From Clostridiales bacterium (GTDB lineage Bacteria; Bacillota; Clostridia; Christensenellales; Aristaeellaceae), in contig SFOF01000140.1 of NCBI GenBank assembly GCA_004552515.1, positions 1 through 5,898 of the forward strand: DNA of 5,898 bases, given 5' to 3'. The position numbers and the translations under genes were made by a program. Positions 1 through 5,898 of the stretch are shown here, piece by piece. Numbering within the stretch: the first letter of the stretch is position 1; each line of letters begins with the position of its first letter. The notes beneath the pieces are model-generated. The model worked only from the letters and a program-made list of their open reading frames with translations. It did not search any database and was not told the DNA's origin.

Positions 1-585
1 CGATCTCGGGCTTGGAGCCGGCGCCCATGCCGCCGGTCTGATTCCCTTCTGGCTGATGCTGAGCGGCTCGTTCTCGGACGAAGCGGATATCATCGTCAAC
101 GGCTTCAGCCTGTGGCCGCGCGCCGCGTCGTCCTCAACGCGGCGGGAAAGCAGACGGCGGTTGAAATCGCGCGACGCTTCGTCTCGATCAGGCAGCGTCG
201 CCGCATAGACGGTCACATCCGGGTTGATTGAAAAAATATCCTCGATCAGGCGCTCATAGCGCTCAACCGGCTCGGGATCGTCCACGCCCGCCCAGAGCAG
301 AATCATGTCCGAGCGCGCCGCCGCCTGCCGCCCCGCCGGCTCCGTGAGCAGACGGCGCAGCGTGCCCGCTTCAGATGCGTTGCCTCCGATGGCCCGGCCG
401 CAGCCGCCGCCATAACGCCTGTACGCGCCGGGCAGCCGAATATCGCCATCGACGTTCTCGCCCAGAAATTCGAACGACGCACCCGCGCGGCACAGCCGTT
501 CAAACAGCGCAAAGCGGTAAGAGCCGCCCTCGCCCTCCGTGAGAGAATCGCCCAGCATATAGATGCGGGCACGCTTCGGTTTCAT
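1..585 (-). CDS. SGNH/GDSL hydrolase-like protein, partial at its 3' end
   Basis: A frame of 195 codons starts at the ATG at 585 and is still open at the left edge. Its beginning, MKPKRARIYMLGDSLTEG, has the block I motif GDSLTEG with the expected nucleophile Ser14. A glycine-rich stretch YGGGCGRAIGG (58-68) fits block II, and DMILLWAGVDDPEPVERY (93-110) fits block III, normally G-x-N-D with an oxyanion Asn; here Asp replaces Asn. The helix after NPDVTVYAATLP and the FNRRLL segment also fit the fold. Near residues 179-184, where a D-G-x-H-P catalytic block V is expected, the frame reads QKGIRP, with neither catalytic Asp nor His. Either the true block V lies beyond the edge, the protein is a pseudo-hydrolase, or a frameshift spoils the last 30 residues. 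Family members are esterases or lipases acting on varied substrates; no substrate is assigned. There is no signal peptide. Fold assignment is fairly good, activity uncertain. Confidence 0.75.
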   Translation of the reverse strand, partial: MKPKRARIYMLGDSLTEGEGGSYRFALFERLCRAGASFEFLGENVDGDIRLPGAYRRYGGGCGRAIGGNASEAGTLRRLLTEPAGRQAAARSDMILLWAGVDDPEPVERYERLIEDIFSINPDVTVYAATLPDRDEASRDFNRRLLSRRVEDDAARGHRLKPLTMISASSENEPLSISQKGIRPAAWAPAPSPRS

Positions 586-593
586 ATCGATGG

Positions 594-600
594 CCTCCTT
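594..600 (-). promoter_or_regulatory. Strong Shine-Dalgarno site AAGGAGG of the SGNH-like gene
   Basis: The minus strand reads AAGGAGG, then 8 nt, then ATG at 585. This near-perfect match to the 16S rRNA tail is the best in the window. It supports a real translation start for a frame that has no stop inside the window. Confidence 0.85.
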
Positions 601-648
601 TGAATAGCGGGAACGCGCCGAACGACCGGCGGCCTGTGCCTTTGCGGC

Positions 649-681
649 GGGGACGCGCGACTGGCGCAAGGATCCGTCCCC
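649..681. repeat. 33-nt imperfect palindrome (possible REP-like element)
   Basis: GGGGACG (649-655) pairs perfectly with CGTCCCC (675-681) across a 19-nt centre that can form a further 3-bp GCG/CGC stem. On the plus strand it is followed after 4 nt by TTTTTT (686-691), so it could stop transcription coming from the left, although no plus-strand gene is evident. It could equally be a dispersed palindromic repeat. One copy in the window cannot decide this. Confidence 0.45.
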
Positions 682-758
682 ATGGTTTTTTCATCAGTTC
701 AGGGCGCAGGGTCGCGCGCCGAAGCGGTTATAGAGGCCCTGCGTCCGCCCTGCCGCCG

Positions 759-777
759 TTCTCCCTGCCGGGGAGAA
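759..777. other. Short perfect stem-loop
   Basis: TTCTCCC (759-765) and GGGAGAA (771-777) form a perfect 7-bp stem with a 5-nt loop. On the minus strand a T6 tract precedes the stem instead of following it, and on the plus strand an A tract follows it. It does not fit an intrinsic terminator in either direction. It may be an RNA structure in the leader of the SGNH-like gene. Confidence 0.45.
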
Positions 778-825
778 AAAACGCAGGCTCTTTAAGTCCC
801 TCCCCTTTGAAACGCAAGGGCGCGC

Positions 826-1893
826 TCAGTCCAGCACCTCGAGCGTCAGCTCAAGCTCAAGATACTCGGGATTGTCAAGGAACATCCCCGTCTCGGGATC
901 GGCGCAGCGATAGACGGTCACGGTAATCGTGTCGCCCGCCTGATGCTTTTCAAGCTCCCTGCTCATCTCGGCAAAGCCACGCGTGCGCACGCCGTCGATG
1001 GCCGTAATCACGTCATATTTGAGCAGCCCCGCCTTGTCCGCCGGGCCGCCCGCCTCCACCTCGGACACCAGGCTGCCGCAGGGCGGATAGTTCTTAATCG
1101 CATCCTCCGGGCCGTCATTGTCCACGACCATCACGCCCATGCGCGGCCGCTTCACGGCGCCGTATTCGATCAGATCGCCCATGACCTTTTGAAGCGTCGC
1201 GGCGGGGATCGCCGAGGTGAACGCGCTCTCGCTCTCCGCGCCCTCGGAATCGACAAGACGCGTCGCAAGTCCTATCAGGGCGCCGCTTTCGTCCAGCAGC
1301 GCGCCGCCGCAGCCGCCGTATCCGATCGCCGCGTCGGCGCGGATGAGATCGAGCGTGCGGGAGAAGTTCGCCGCGCGCTCCGTATCGCCCCTCACGTCGG
1401 ACACAACGCCCGCCGTCATCTGCGCAGGATACACGCCGAACGCGTCGAAGGCGTTGGCGATCGCGTACACGCGCTGCCCCACGCGCGCCTCGCCGCCCAG
1501 AGAAAGCGGCTGTACGCCTTCCAGCGGCGCTTCCAGCTTCAGCACGGCGATATCCACCGTGTTGTCGCTGAGGATCTCGCTCACGCGGATGCGCTCTCCG
1601 GACGCCGTTTCAATCTCCACGAAATCCGCGCTCTGAATCAGATGCCAGCAGGTGAGCACATAGCCGCGCTCGTCCACATACAGCCCCGTGCCGTAGTCCC
1701 TCTCGGCAATCGACGCGCCGCTCTCACGCGACCACGTCTCGCCCATCGCGTACACGCCCACGACCGCCGACGACGCGCTCTCGTAAAGCGCCGCCGCGCC
1801 CGTCAGCCCCTCCGCCTGCGCCCATACGCCCAGAGAAAGCGTCAATATCGCCGCCAGCAGCATGGCCGCCGTGCTCTTCATGCTCTTTTTCAT
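826..1893 (-). CDS. Secreted HtrA-like trypsin-fold protease with PDZ domain; catalytic Ser replaced by Cys
   Basis: This 355-residue exported protein has an N-terminal signal peptide (1-27, likely cut after AQA), a trypsin-2/HtrA-like domain (about 35-240) and one PDZ domain (about 248-335). No membrane anchor follows the signal. Conserved landmarks are YGTGLYVDERGYVLT, His84 in TCWHLI (HtrA: TNNHVV), Asp114 in NTVDIAVLKL, and the nucleophile region ADAAIGYGGCGGALLD (HtrA: TDAAINPGNSGGPLLN). The nucleophile position is Cys195, encoded TGC at 1309-1311, instead of Ser. The usual GNP after the next strand is also changed to ANA (146-148). The PDZ domain shows GSLVSEVEAGGPADKAGL and DVITAIDG, and probably binds exposed C-termini or regulates the protease domain. 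The start at 1893 has GAGG 8 nt upstream within the kinase gene; Met5 is a weaker alternative. Family membership is clear. Whether it is a cysteine protease or a pseudoprotease is open. Its place behind a two-component system suggests an envelope quality-control or stress role. Confidence 0.93.
   Translation of the reverse strand: MKKSMKSTAAMLLAAILTLSLGVWAQAEGLTGAAALYESASSAVVGVYAMGETWSRESGASIAERDYGTGLYVDERGYVLTCWHLIQSADFVEIETASGERIRVSEILSDNTVDIAVLKLEAPLEGVQPLSLGGEARVGQRVYAIANAFDAFGVYPAQMTAGVVSDVRGDTERAANFSRTLDLIRADAAIGYGGCGGALLDESGALIGLATRLVDSEGAESESAFTSAIPAATLQKVMGDLIEYGAVKRPRMGVMVVDNDGPEDAIKNYPPCGSLVSEVEAGGPADKAGLLKYDVITAIDGVRTRGFAEMSRELEKHQAGDTITVTVYRCADPETGMFLDNPEYLELELTLEVLD
1813..1893 (-). 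other. Signal peptide of the HtrA-like protein
   Basis: Residues 1-27 form a standard Sec signal: a positive start (MKKSMKS), a hydrophobic core (about 9-24) and an Ala-Gln-Ala signal peptidase I site before Glu28. There is no lipobox cysteine, so the mature protein should be released outside the membrane and not lipid-anchored. Confidence 0.85.
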
Positions 1894-1905
1894 TCACTGC
1901 ACCTC
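1894..1905 (-). promoter_or_regulatory. Kinase-protease junction: embedded ribosome site and TGAATG coupling
   Basis: The kinase stop TGA (1896-1894) is directly followed by the protease ATG (1893-1891), with no spacer. The ribosome binding site GAGGTG (1905-1900) lies within the kinase's last codons, with GAGG 8 nt from the ATG. This arrangement favours translational coupling and fixes the protease start at the first Met. Confidence 0.8.
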
Positions 1906-3393
1906 TTTTCCCGTTTCGTCGGTCTGCGTTTCGCCGCCGAACGGCAGCGCCTTGTTGTCCTTCGCGCGCTCGAGCGTGAACACGAACGTGGTCAGCCCGC
2001 CGGCCGACGTGACGCTGATGGTCTGCCCGTGCTGCTCCAGTATGCGCTTGACGATGGCCAGCCCCAGCCCGGTACCGCCGCCCGAGGTGTGCGCCTTGTC
2101 CACCTTGTAGAAGCGCTCGAATATGAACGGCAGATCGTCCGCGGGGATGGTCGCGCCGTCGTTCTTCACGGTGACGTAGCACAGATTGTCCACGACGTGC
2201 GTCCAGACGATCAGCCGCCCCTTCTCCGCGGCGAATTTCACCGCGTTGTCGATCAGATTGGTGACTACCTGGGTGATGCGATCCATGTCGGCCTCGACAA
2301 AGCAGGGCTGCTCCTTGAAGGAAATCTCCACGTCTATGCCCTTGTCCTCGATGCGCTGTTCAAACTTGAACAGCACCGAGAGGATCAGCTCGTCGATGTC
2401 GAAGCGCGTCTTATTGAGCGGCGTCTTGCCCGCCTCGAAGCGGGAGAGATCGAGCAGCTCGCCGATCAGCTTGGTGAGCCGCTTCGTCTCGCTCAGCACG
2501 GTGTTCAAATATTTCTCGCGCTCGCCGTCCTGAATCGTGCCGTCCAGCATCCCCTGAACATAGCCCTGTATGCAGGTCATGGGCGAGCGCAGCTCGTGCG
2601 AGACGTTGGCCACAAAGCTCCTGCGCGACTGATCCAGCCGGCTGACGTCCTCGGCCATGGCGTTGAAGGAATCGGCCAGGCGCGCCACGTCGCCGTCGCC
2701 CTTCACGCCCTCCACGCGGCGGGAGAAATCGCCGCCCGCGAACGCCTGCACCGCGTCGGTGATCTGACGAATCGGCCGCGACTGCGCGCGCGCGATGATA
2801 AACACCAGCACGCCGCTCAGCGCCAGCGCCGCCAGACCGGCCAGCACAGAATAGCGAATGAGATCGGAATAGTCCACCTTGAGCGCCTCGCCGCCCACGC
2901 TCAACAATATCGCGCCCAGCACGCGGCCGCCCGGCACGCCGTACCACGGCACGCCGATGGTCACAGTGCCTGCCGTCGAGCTGCCCGGCAGATTCTGCGC
3001 GCGGATCTCCTCGCCGGAGAGCACGCGCTTGATCTGCTCCACGACGCGCGGATCGTTGAGATCGTCCTTCGAGGCCTCGCTGCCGGTCGTCAGGCCCACG
3101 CCGGAGGCATTCACCAGCCAGACCTCCGCCTGATAGGCGTTCTGTATGTCCTCAATCTTGCGCGTGACCGCCGCGCCCGAGGCCGTCGCGGAATCGAAGC
3201 GCCAGAAGGAGGACAGGTCCAGCATACTCATCAGCTGCGCCAGATCGCGCGCCTGCACAAGCATTTCCTTTTCCAGCGCGTCCCGCCGCTCGGCGCGCAG
3301 AAGCGCGGTCATCGTGGCGGTCATGACGAGGATCGTCGCCAGCACCACGGCCATGAACGCCGTAAACAGCCGCCAGAACAGCGAGTTCTTCAT
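1894..3393 (-). CDS. Membrane sensor histidine kinase (HAMP-HisKA-HATPase)
   Basis: This 499-residue class I sensor kinase pairs with the regulator encoded just upstream. Two membrane segments (about 8-31 and 182-201) enclose an extracytoplasmic sensor region of about 150 residues, which I cannot assign to a family. A HAMP linker (about 202-254, beginning ARAQSRPIRQITDA) leads to the dimerisation domain, with the phospho-accepting His266 in VSHELRSPM. The ATPase domain shows the N box (TNLIDNAVKF, Asn379 and Asn383), a G1-like NDGATIP, the F box FIFERFYK (423-430) and the G2 box GGGTGLGLAIVK (438-449). All residues needed for autophosphorylation appear present. A hydrophilic tail of about 24 residues follows the last strand. 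The regulator's stop TAG is 3 nt before the ATG. The ribosome site GAGGTG lies inside the regulator's last codons, which suggests translational coupling. The stop TGA abuts the start of the protease gene. Confidence 0.97.
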   Translation of the reverse strand: MKNSLFWRLFTAFMAVVLATILVMTATMTALLRAERRDALEKEMLVQARDLAQLMSMLDLSSFWRFDSATASGAAVTRKIEDIQNAYQAEVWLVNASGVGLTTGSEASKDDLNDPRVVEQIKRVLSGEEIRAQNLPGSSTAGTVTIGVPWYGVPGGRVLGAILLSVGGEALKVDYSDLIRYSVLAGLAALALSGVLVFIIARAQSRPIRQITDAVQAFAGGDFSRRVEGVKGDGDVARLADSFNAMAEDVSRLDQSRRSFVANVSHELRSPMTCIQGYVQGMLDGTIQDGEREKYLNTVLSETKRLTKLIGELLDLSRFEAGKTPLNKTRFDIDELILSVLFKFEQRIEDKGIDVEISFKEQPCFVEADMDRITQVVTNLIDNAVKFAAEKGRLIVWTHVVDNLCYVTVKNDGATIPADDLPFIFERFYKVDKAHTSGGGTGLGLAIVKRILEQHGQTISVTSAGGLTTFVFTLERAKDNKALPFGGETQTDETGKEVQ

Positions 3394-3396
3394 GCC

Positions 3397-4089
<693 letters not shown>

Positions 4090-4116
4090 GCGCCGCTCCT
4101 CCCTTTCATGCCGCAG

Positions 4117-4578
4117 TCATTTCACGCGCGCTTCCATCACGCGGCTGCGCTCGCTCATGCCCATGTGCTCGTAAAACGCGCGCGCCTCCTCGTTGAACGC
4201 CCACACGTTCAGCTCCACGCGCTCAAGGCCCGCCCTCTTCGCTTCCCGCATCAGCGCCTCGTAAAGCAGCCGCCCCGCGCCCCGTCCGCGCGCCTCCCGC
4301 TTCACGCAGATGTCCTCGATCCAGCCGACCGCGTGCGTTTTCACGGCGGGCGCGGCGTACGTCCTCACGCGCATCACGGCCAGGCCAATCACGCCGCCCG
4401 CATCCTCGCACACAAGGCCGATTTCATCCTTCAGCCTTTCGGCAAAGGCCGCTTCGTCCGGCAGCGCGGGCGCGGGGGCGTAAATATCCGGCCGCGCGGC
4501 GCGGTGCAGGCCGTGAAGCTCGTCCATCAGCGCGCAATAGGCCGCGTAATCGCGCGTTTCCATGCCGCGAATCTTCAT
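4117..4578 (-). CDS. GNAT-family N-acetyltransferase
   Basis: This 153-residue protein has the normal length and layout of a single-domain GCN5-related N-acetyltransferase, a cytoplasmic enzyme that moves an acetyl group from acetyl-CoA to an amine. The acetyl-CoA pyrophosphate-binding loop is visible as RGRGAG (97-102) after the strand IEDICVK. Helix LLYEALMREAKRAG follows, then ERVELNVWAFNEEARAFYEHMGM, the typical GNAT motif B with its N..A..FYE..GM ending. The substrate cannot be predicted: the N-terminal 60 residues, rich in His, Tyr and Asp, are the variable acceptor-side region. The start at 4578 is chosen because GGAG follows the mutS2 stop directly and sits 8 nt upstream; a second Met at residue 6 lacks this spacing. 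It lies between mutS2 and the response regulator (gaps 12 and 27 nt), so co-transcription is likely. A role linked to either neighbour is unproven. Confidence 0.93.
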   Translation of the reverse strand: MKIRGMETRDYAAYCALMDELHGLHRAARPDIYAPAPALPDEAAFAERLKDEIGLVCEDAGGVIGLAVMRVRTYAAPAVKTHAVGWIEDICVKREARGRGAGRLLYEALMREAKRAGLERVELNVWAFNEEARAFYEHMGMSERSRVMEARVK

Positions 4579-4590
4579 GCGCTCCGCTCC

Positions 4591-5898
4591 TTACTTCAGC
4601 GTCACCACGGTCACGCCGTCCTCGCCCTCGCCGTAGCGGCCCAGGCGGTATTCCTTCACGGCGGGGTGCTTCTTCAGGTGCTGGCCGATGCCGTTTCGCA
4701 GCACGCCCGTGCCCTTGCCGTGGATGATCTGCACGTTCTTGAGCGATTGCAGCATACACGCGTCGATATAGCGATCGACCTCCTGAAGAGCCTCCTCGAG
4801 CGAAAGCCCGCGCACGTCGCACTCCATGCTGACCGGCTTGTCGCTCAATTTGATCGAGCTGACCGGCTTTTTCTTCTTCGCCGGCTCTTCAGTGCAGCGG
4901 CGCATCTGCGAGACGTGGATTTTCATTTTCATAATGCCGGCCTGCACCATGGCCTCGCCCTTCGCGTCCGGCGGGGTGATGATCGTGCCGCGCGTGCCCA
5001 GCGCCGGCAGCTCGACCGTCTCGCCCGGCCTGAGGTTTTCGGGCGGCAACACGTTCGAGTCCAGCTTCATGCGCATCGCGTCGTTCATGTCGTCGATGGA
5101 GCCTTGCAGCTTATTGCGGATTTCGTTCAGCTCGTGCTCCTTGAGCGCCGCGCCGTCCTTCGCCTTGGCGCGCTTGAGTTCGGAGATGAGCTGCTCGCTC
5201 TCGCGCTGCGCCTTGAGCAGCACCTTGCGCGCGTCGTCCTTGGCCTTTTTGAGCATATCGGCGCGCTGCGCGTCGATGTCGCGGCGCATTTTGTCGGCCT
5301 CGTCGCGGAGTCTCTGCGTTTCCCTGTGCGCTTCCTCGGCGAGGGCGCGCTCCTTCTCGGCAATCTGGCGGTGATATTCGGCGTTGGCGATCACGTCCTC
5401 AAAGCGCACCTGATCGCGCGTCAGCTTCTCGCCGGCCGCGGCGATGATCTCCTCGGGCAGGCCGAGCTTTCTCGAAATTTCAAAGGCGTTCGACTTGCCG
5501 GGCACGCCAATGGAGAGCCGGTAGGTCGGCCGCAGCGTCTCGACGTTGAACTCGACCGACGCGTTCTCAACGCCCTTTGTGGAGAGTGCGTAGGCCTTGA
5601 GTTCGCTGTAGTGGGTCGTGGCCAGCGTGCGCACGTTCTTCACGCGCAGCGCCTCCAATATCGACATGGCCAGCGCCGCGCCCTCGGTGGGATCGGTGCC
5701 CGCGCCCAGCTCGTCGAACAGCACGAGCGATCTCGGCGTCACCTCGCGCAGGATCGAGACGATGTTGGTCATGTGCGAGGAGAACGTCGAGAGCGACTGC
5801 TCAATCGACTGCTCGTCGCCGATGTCGGCGAACACCTCGTCGAATATCGCCAGCTCCGTGCCGCTGTCGGCGGGCACCTGCATTCCAGACTGCGCCAT
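4591..5898 (-). CDS. mutS2: MutS2 family ATPase/Smr endonuclease, C-terminal part (5' end outside window)
   Basis: This is the C-terminal 435 residues of MutS2, a protein usually near 780 residues. The N-terminal core and Walker A lie beyond the right edge, and the Met at 5898 is internal. Residues counted from that Met show the MutS ATPase signature loop STFSSHM (37-43), Walker B LVLFDELGAGTDP with Asp62-Glu63, and the H-loop ATTHYSELK (His96). A charged coiled coil follows (about 160-280), then a KOW-like segment (about 287-335) and a C-terminal Smr domain (about 358-435) with DVRG and IIHGKGTG. In the family MutS2 is a cytoplasmic ATP-driven clamp with an Smr nuclease. It is linked to suppression of recombination in some species and to rescue of collided ribosomes in Bacillus subtilis; which role applies here cannot be read from sequence. 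It ends in TAA, 12 nt before the acetyltransferase gene. One small oddity is GEGEDGVT, where the Smr domain usually has a second glycine. Identification is very secure. Confidence 0.97.
   Translation of the reverse strand: MAQSGMQVPADSGTELAIFDEVFADIGDEQSIEQSLSTFSSHMTNIVSILREVTPRSLVLFDELGAGTDPTEGAALAMSILEALRVKNVRTLATTHYSELKAYALSTKGVENASVEFNVETLRPTYRLSIGVPGKSNAFEISRKLGLPEEIIAAAGEKLTRDQVRFEDVIANAEYHRQIAEKERALAEEAHRETQRLRDEADKMRRDIDAQRADMLKKAKDDARKVLLKAQRESEQLISELKRAKAKDGAALKEHELNEIRNKLQGSIDDMNDAMRMKLDSNVLPPENLRPGETVELPALGTRGTIITPPDAKGEAMVQAGIMKMKIHVSQMRRCTEEPAKKKKPVSSIKLSDKPVSMECDVRGLSLEEALQEVDRYIDACMLQSLKNVQIIHGKGTGVLRNGIGQHLKKHPAVKEYRLGRYGEGEDGVTVVTLK

Larger units (their letters stand above)
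586..825. other. 240-nt non-coding gap with several inverted repeats
   Basis: No credible gene lies between the protease stop and the SGNH-like gene. Read on the minus strand, it contains several inverted repeats: 759-777, 649-681, and pairs sharing arms (705-711, 737-744, 781-787; also 770-777 with 800-805). The two T6 tracts, minus-strand 781-776 and plus-strand 686-691, do not follow a hairpin in the direction of the known genes. I therefore see no standard intrinsic terminator for the upstream operon, and read-through into the SGNH-like gene is possible. A lone TATAAC (minus, 732-727) has no convincing -35 partner. Confidence 0.7.

Noticed and set aside
2..208. Open plus-strand frame entering from the left edge (as if a convergent gene ended here)
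   Set aside because: The first 40 residues look moderately protein-like, but the rest is Arg/Ser-rich antisense of the SGNH-like gene. With no start or family motif visible it cannot be supported from this window alone.
424..440. GTCGATGGCG-type short repeats and GCC/GGC runs as repeats or a CRISPR array
   Set aside because: They reflect GC-rich coding sequence; no evenly spaced direct repeats were found anywhere in the window.
303..572. 89-codon minus-strand frame within the SGNH-like gene
   Set aside because: It is an Arg/Ala-rich shadow in another frame of the GDSL-containing reading frame and has no family signature.
500..694. 64-codon minus-strand frame beginning MKKPWG
   Set aside because: It has no ribosome binding site, runs through the palindrome and overlaps the well-supported SGNH-like start in another frame.
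727..732. TATAAC as a -10 box for the SGNH-like gene
   Set aside because: No TTGACA-like hexamer lies about 17 nt upstream, and a lone six-base match is expected by chance.
776..781. T6 tract (minus strand) as an intrinsic terminator of the operon
   Set aside because: No GC-rich hairpin immediately precedes it on the minus strand; the adjacent perfect stem lies after the T tract.
600..926. 108-codon plus-strand frame across the intergenic gap
   Set aside because: It has low-complexity Arg/Ser/Pro composition, no ribosome site, and overlaps the 3' end of the protease gene antisense.
1217..1636. Plus-strand frames opposite the protease, kinase, regulator and MutS2 genes
   Set aside because: They are Ser/Arg-rich antisense shadows typical of GC-rich genes, without motifs or ribosome sites.
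5896..5898. ATG at the right edge as the start of MutS2
   Set aside because: The residues that follow (MAQSGMQVPAD) match the interior of the MutS2 ATPase core just after Walker A, so the gene continues beyond the window.

Overview
The window is GC-rich, and every gene I can support lies on the minus strand, so transcription runs from position 5898 towards position 1. The MutS2 (Smr-type) protein, the purine-rich GGAGG-type ribosome binding sites and the two-component proteins suggest a GC-rich member of the Firmicutes/Clostridia. That placement is an inference from gene content and not a taxonomic proof.

Layout in transcription order: (1) the C-terminal 435 residues of MutS2 (4591-5898, entering from the right edge); (2) a GNAT-family N-acetyltransferase (4117-4578); (3) an OmpR/PhoB-type response regulator (3397-4089); (4) its membrane sensor histidine kinase (1894-3393); (5) a secreted HtrA-like protease with a trypsin-like domain and one PDZ domain (826-1893). 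Gaps between these five genes are 12, 27, 3 and 0 nt, each start has a Shine-Dalgarno sequence, and the last pair is joined as TGAATG. They are very probably one operon. A 240-nt non-coding gap (586-825) with several inverted repeats follows. Then comes a sixth gene on the same strand, an SGNH/GDSL-type hydrolase-like frame (1-585), which runs off the left edge without a stop and has a strong ribosome binding site.

The most notable observation is in the protease. The usual HtrA active-site motif GNSGG reads GGCGG, so the expected serine nucleophile is a cysteine (Cys195), while the His (His84) and Asp (Asp114) of the triad are in place. GxCGG is the active-site pattern of viral 3C-type chymotrypsin-fold cysteine proteases. 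The protein could be a cysteine-nucleophile member of the HtrA group or a regulatory pseudoprotease. Its position directly behind a response regulator and sensor kinase resembles known envelope-stress circuits (MprAB-PepD, CssRS-HtrA, CiaRH-HtrA). The working model is that the kinase senses a surface condition and the regulator adjusts expression of a set that includes the exported protease/PDZ protein. MutS2 and the acetyltransferase may only share the transcript.
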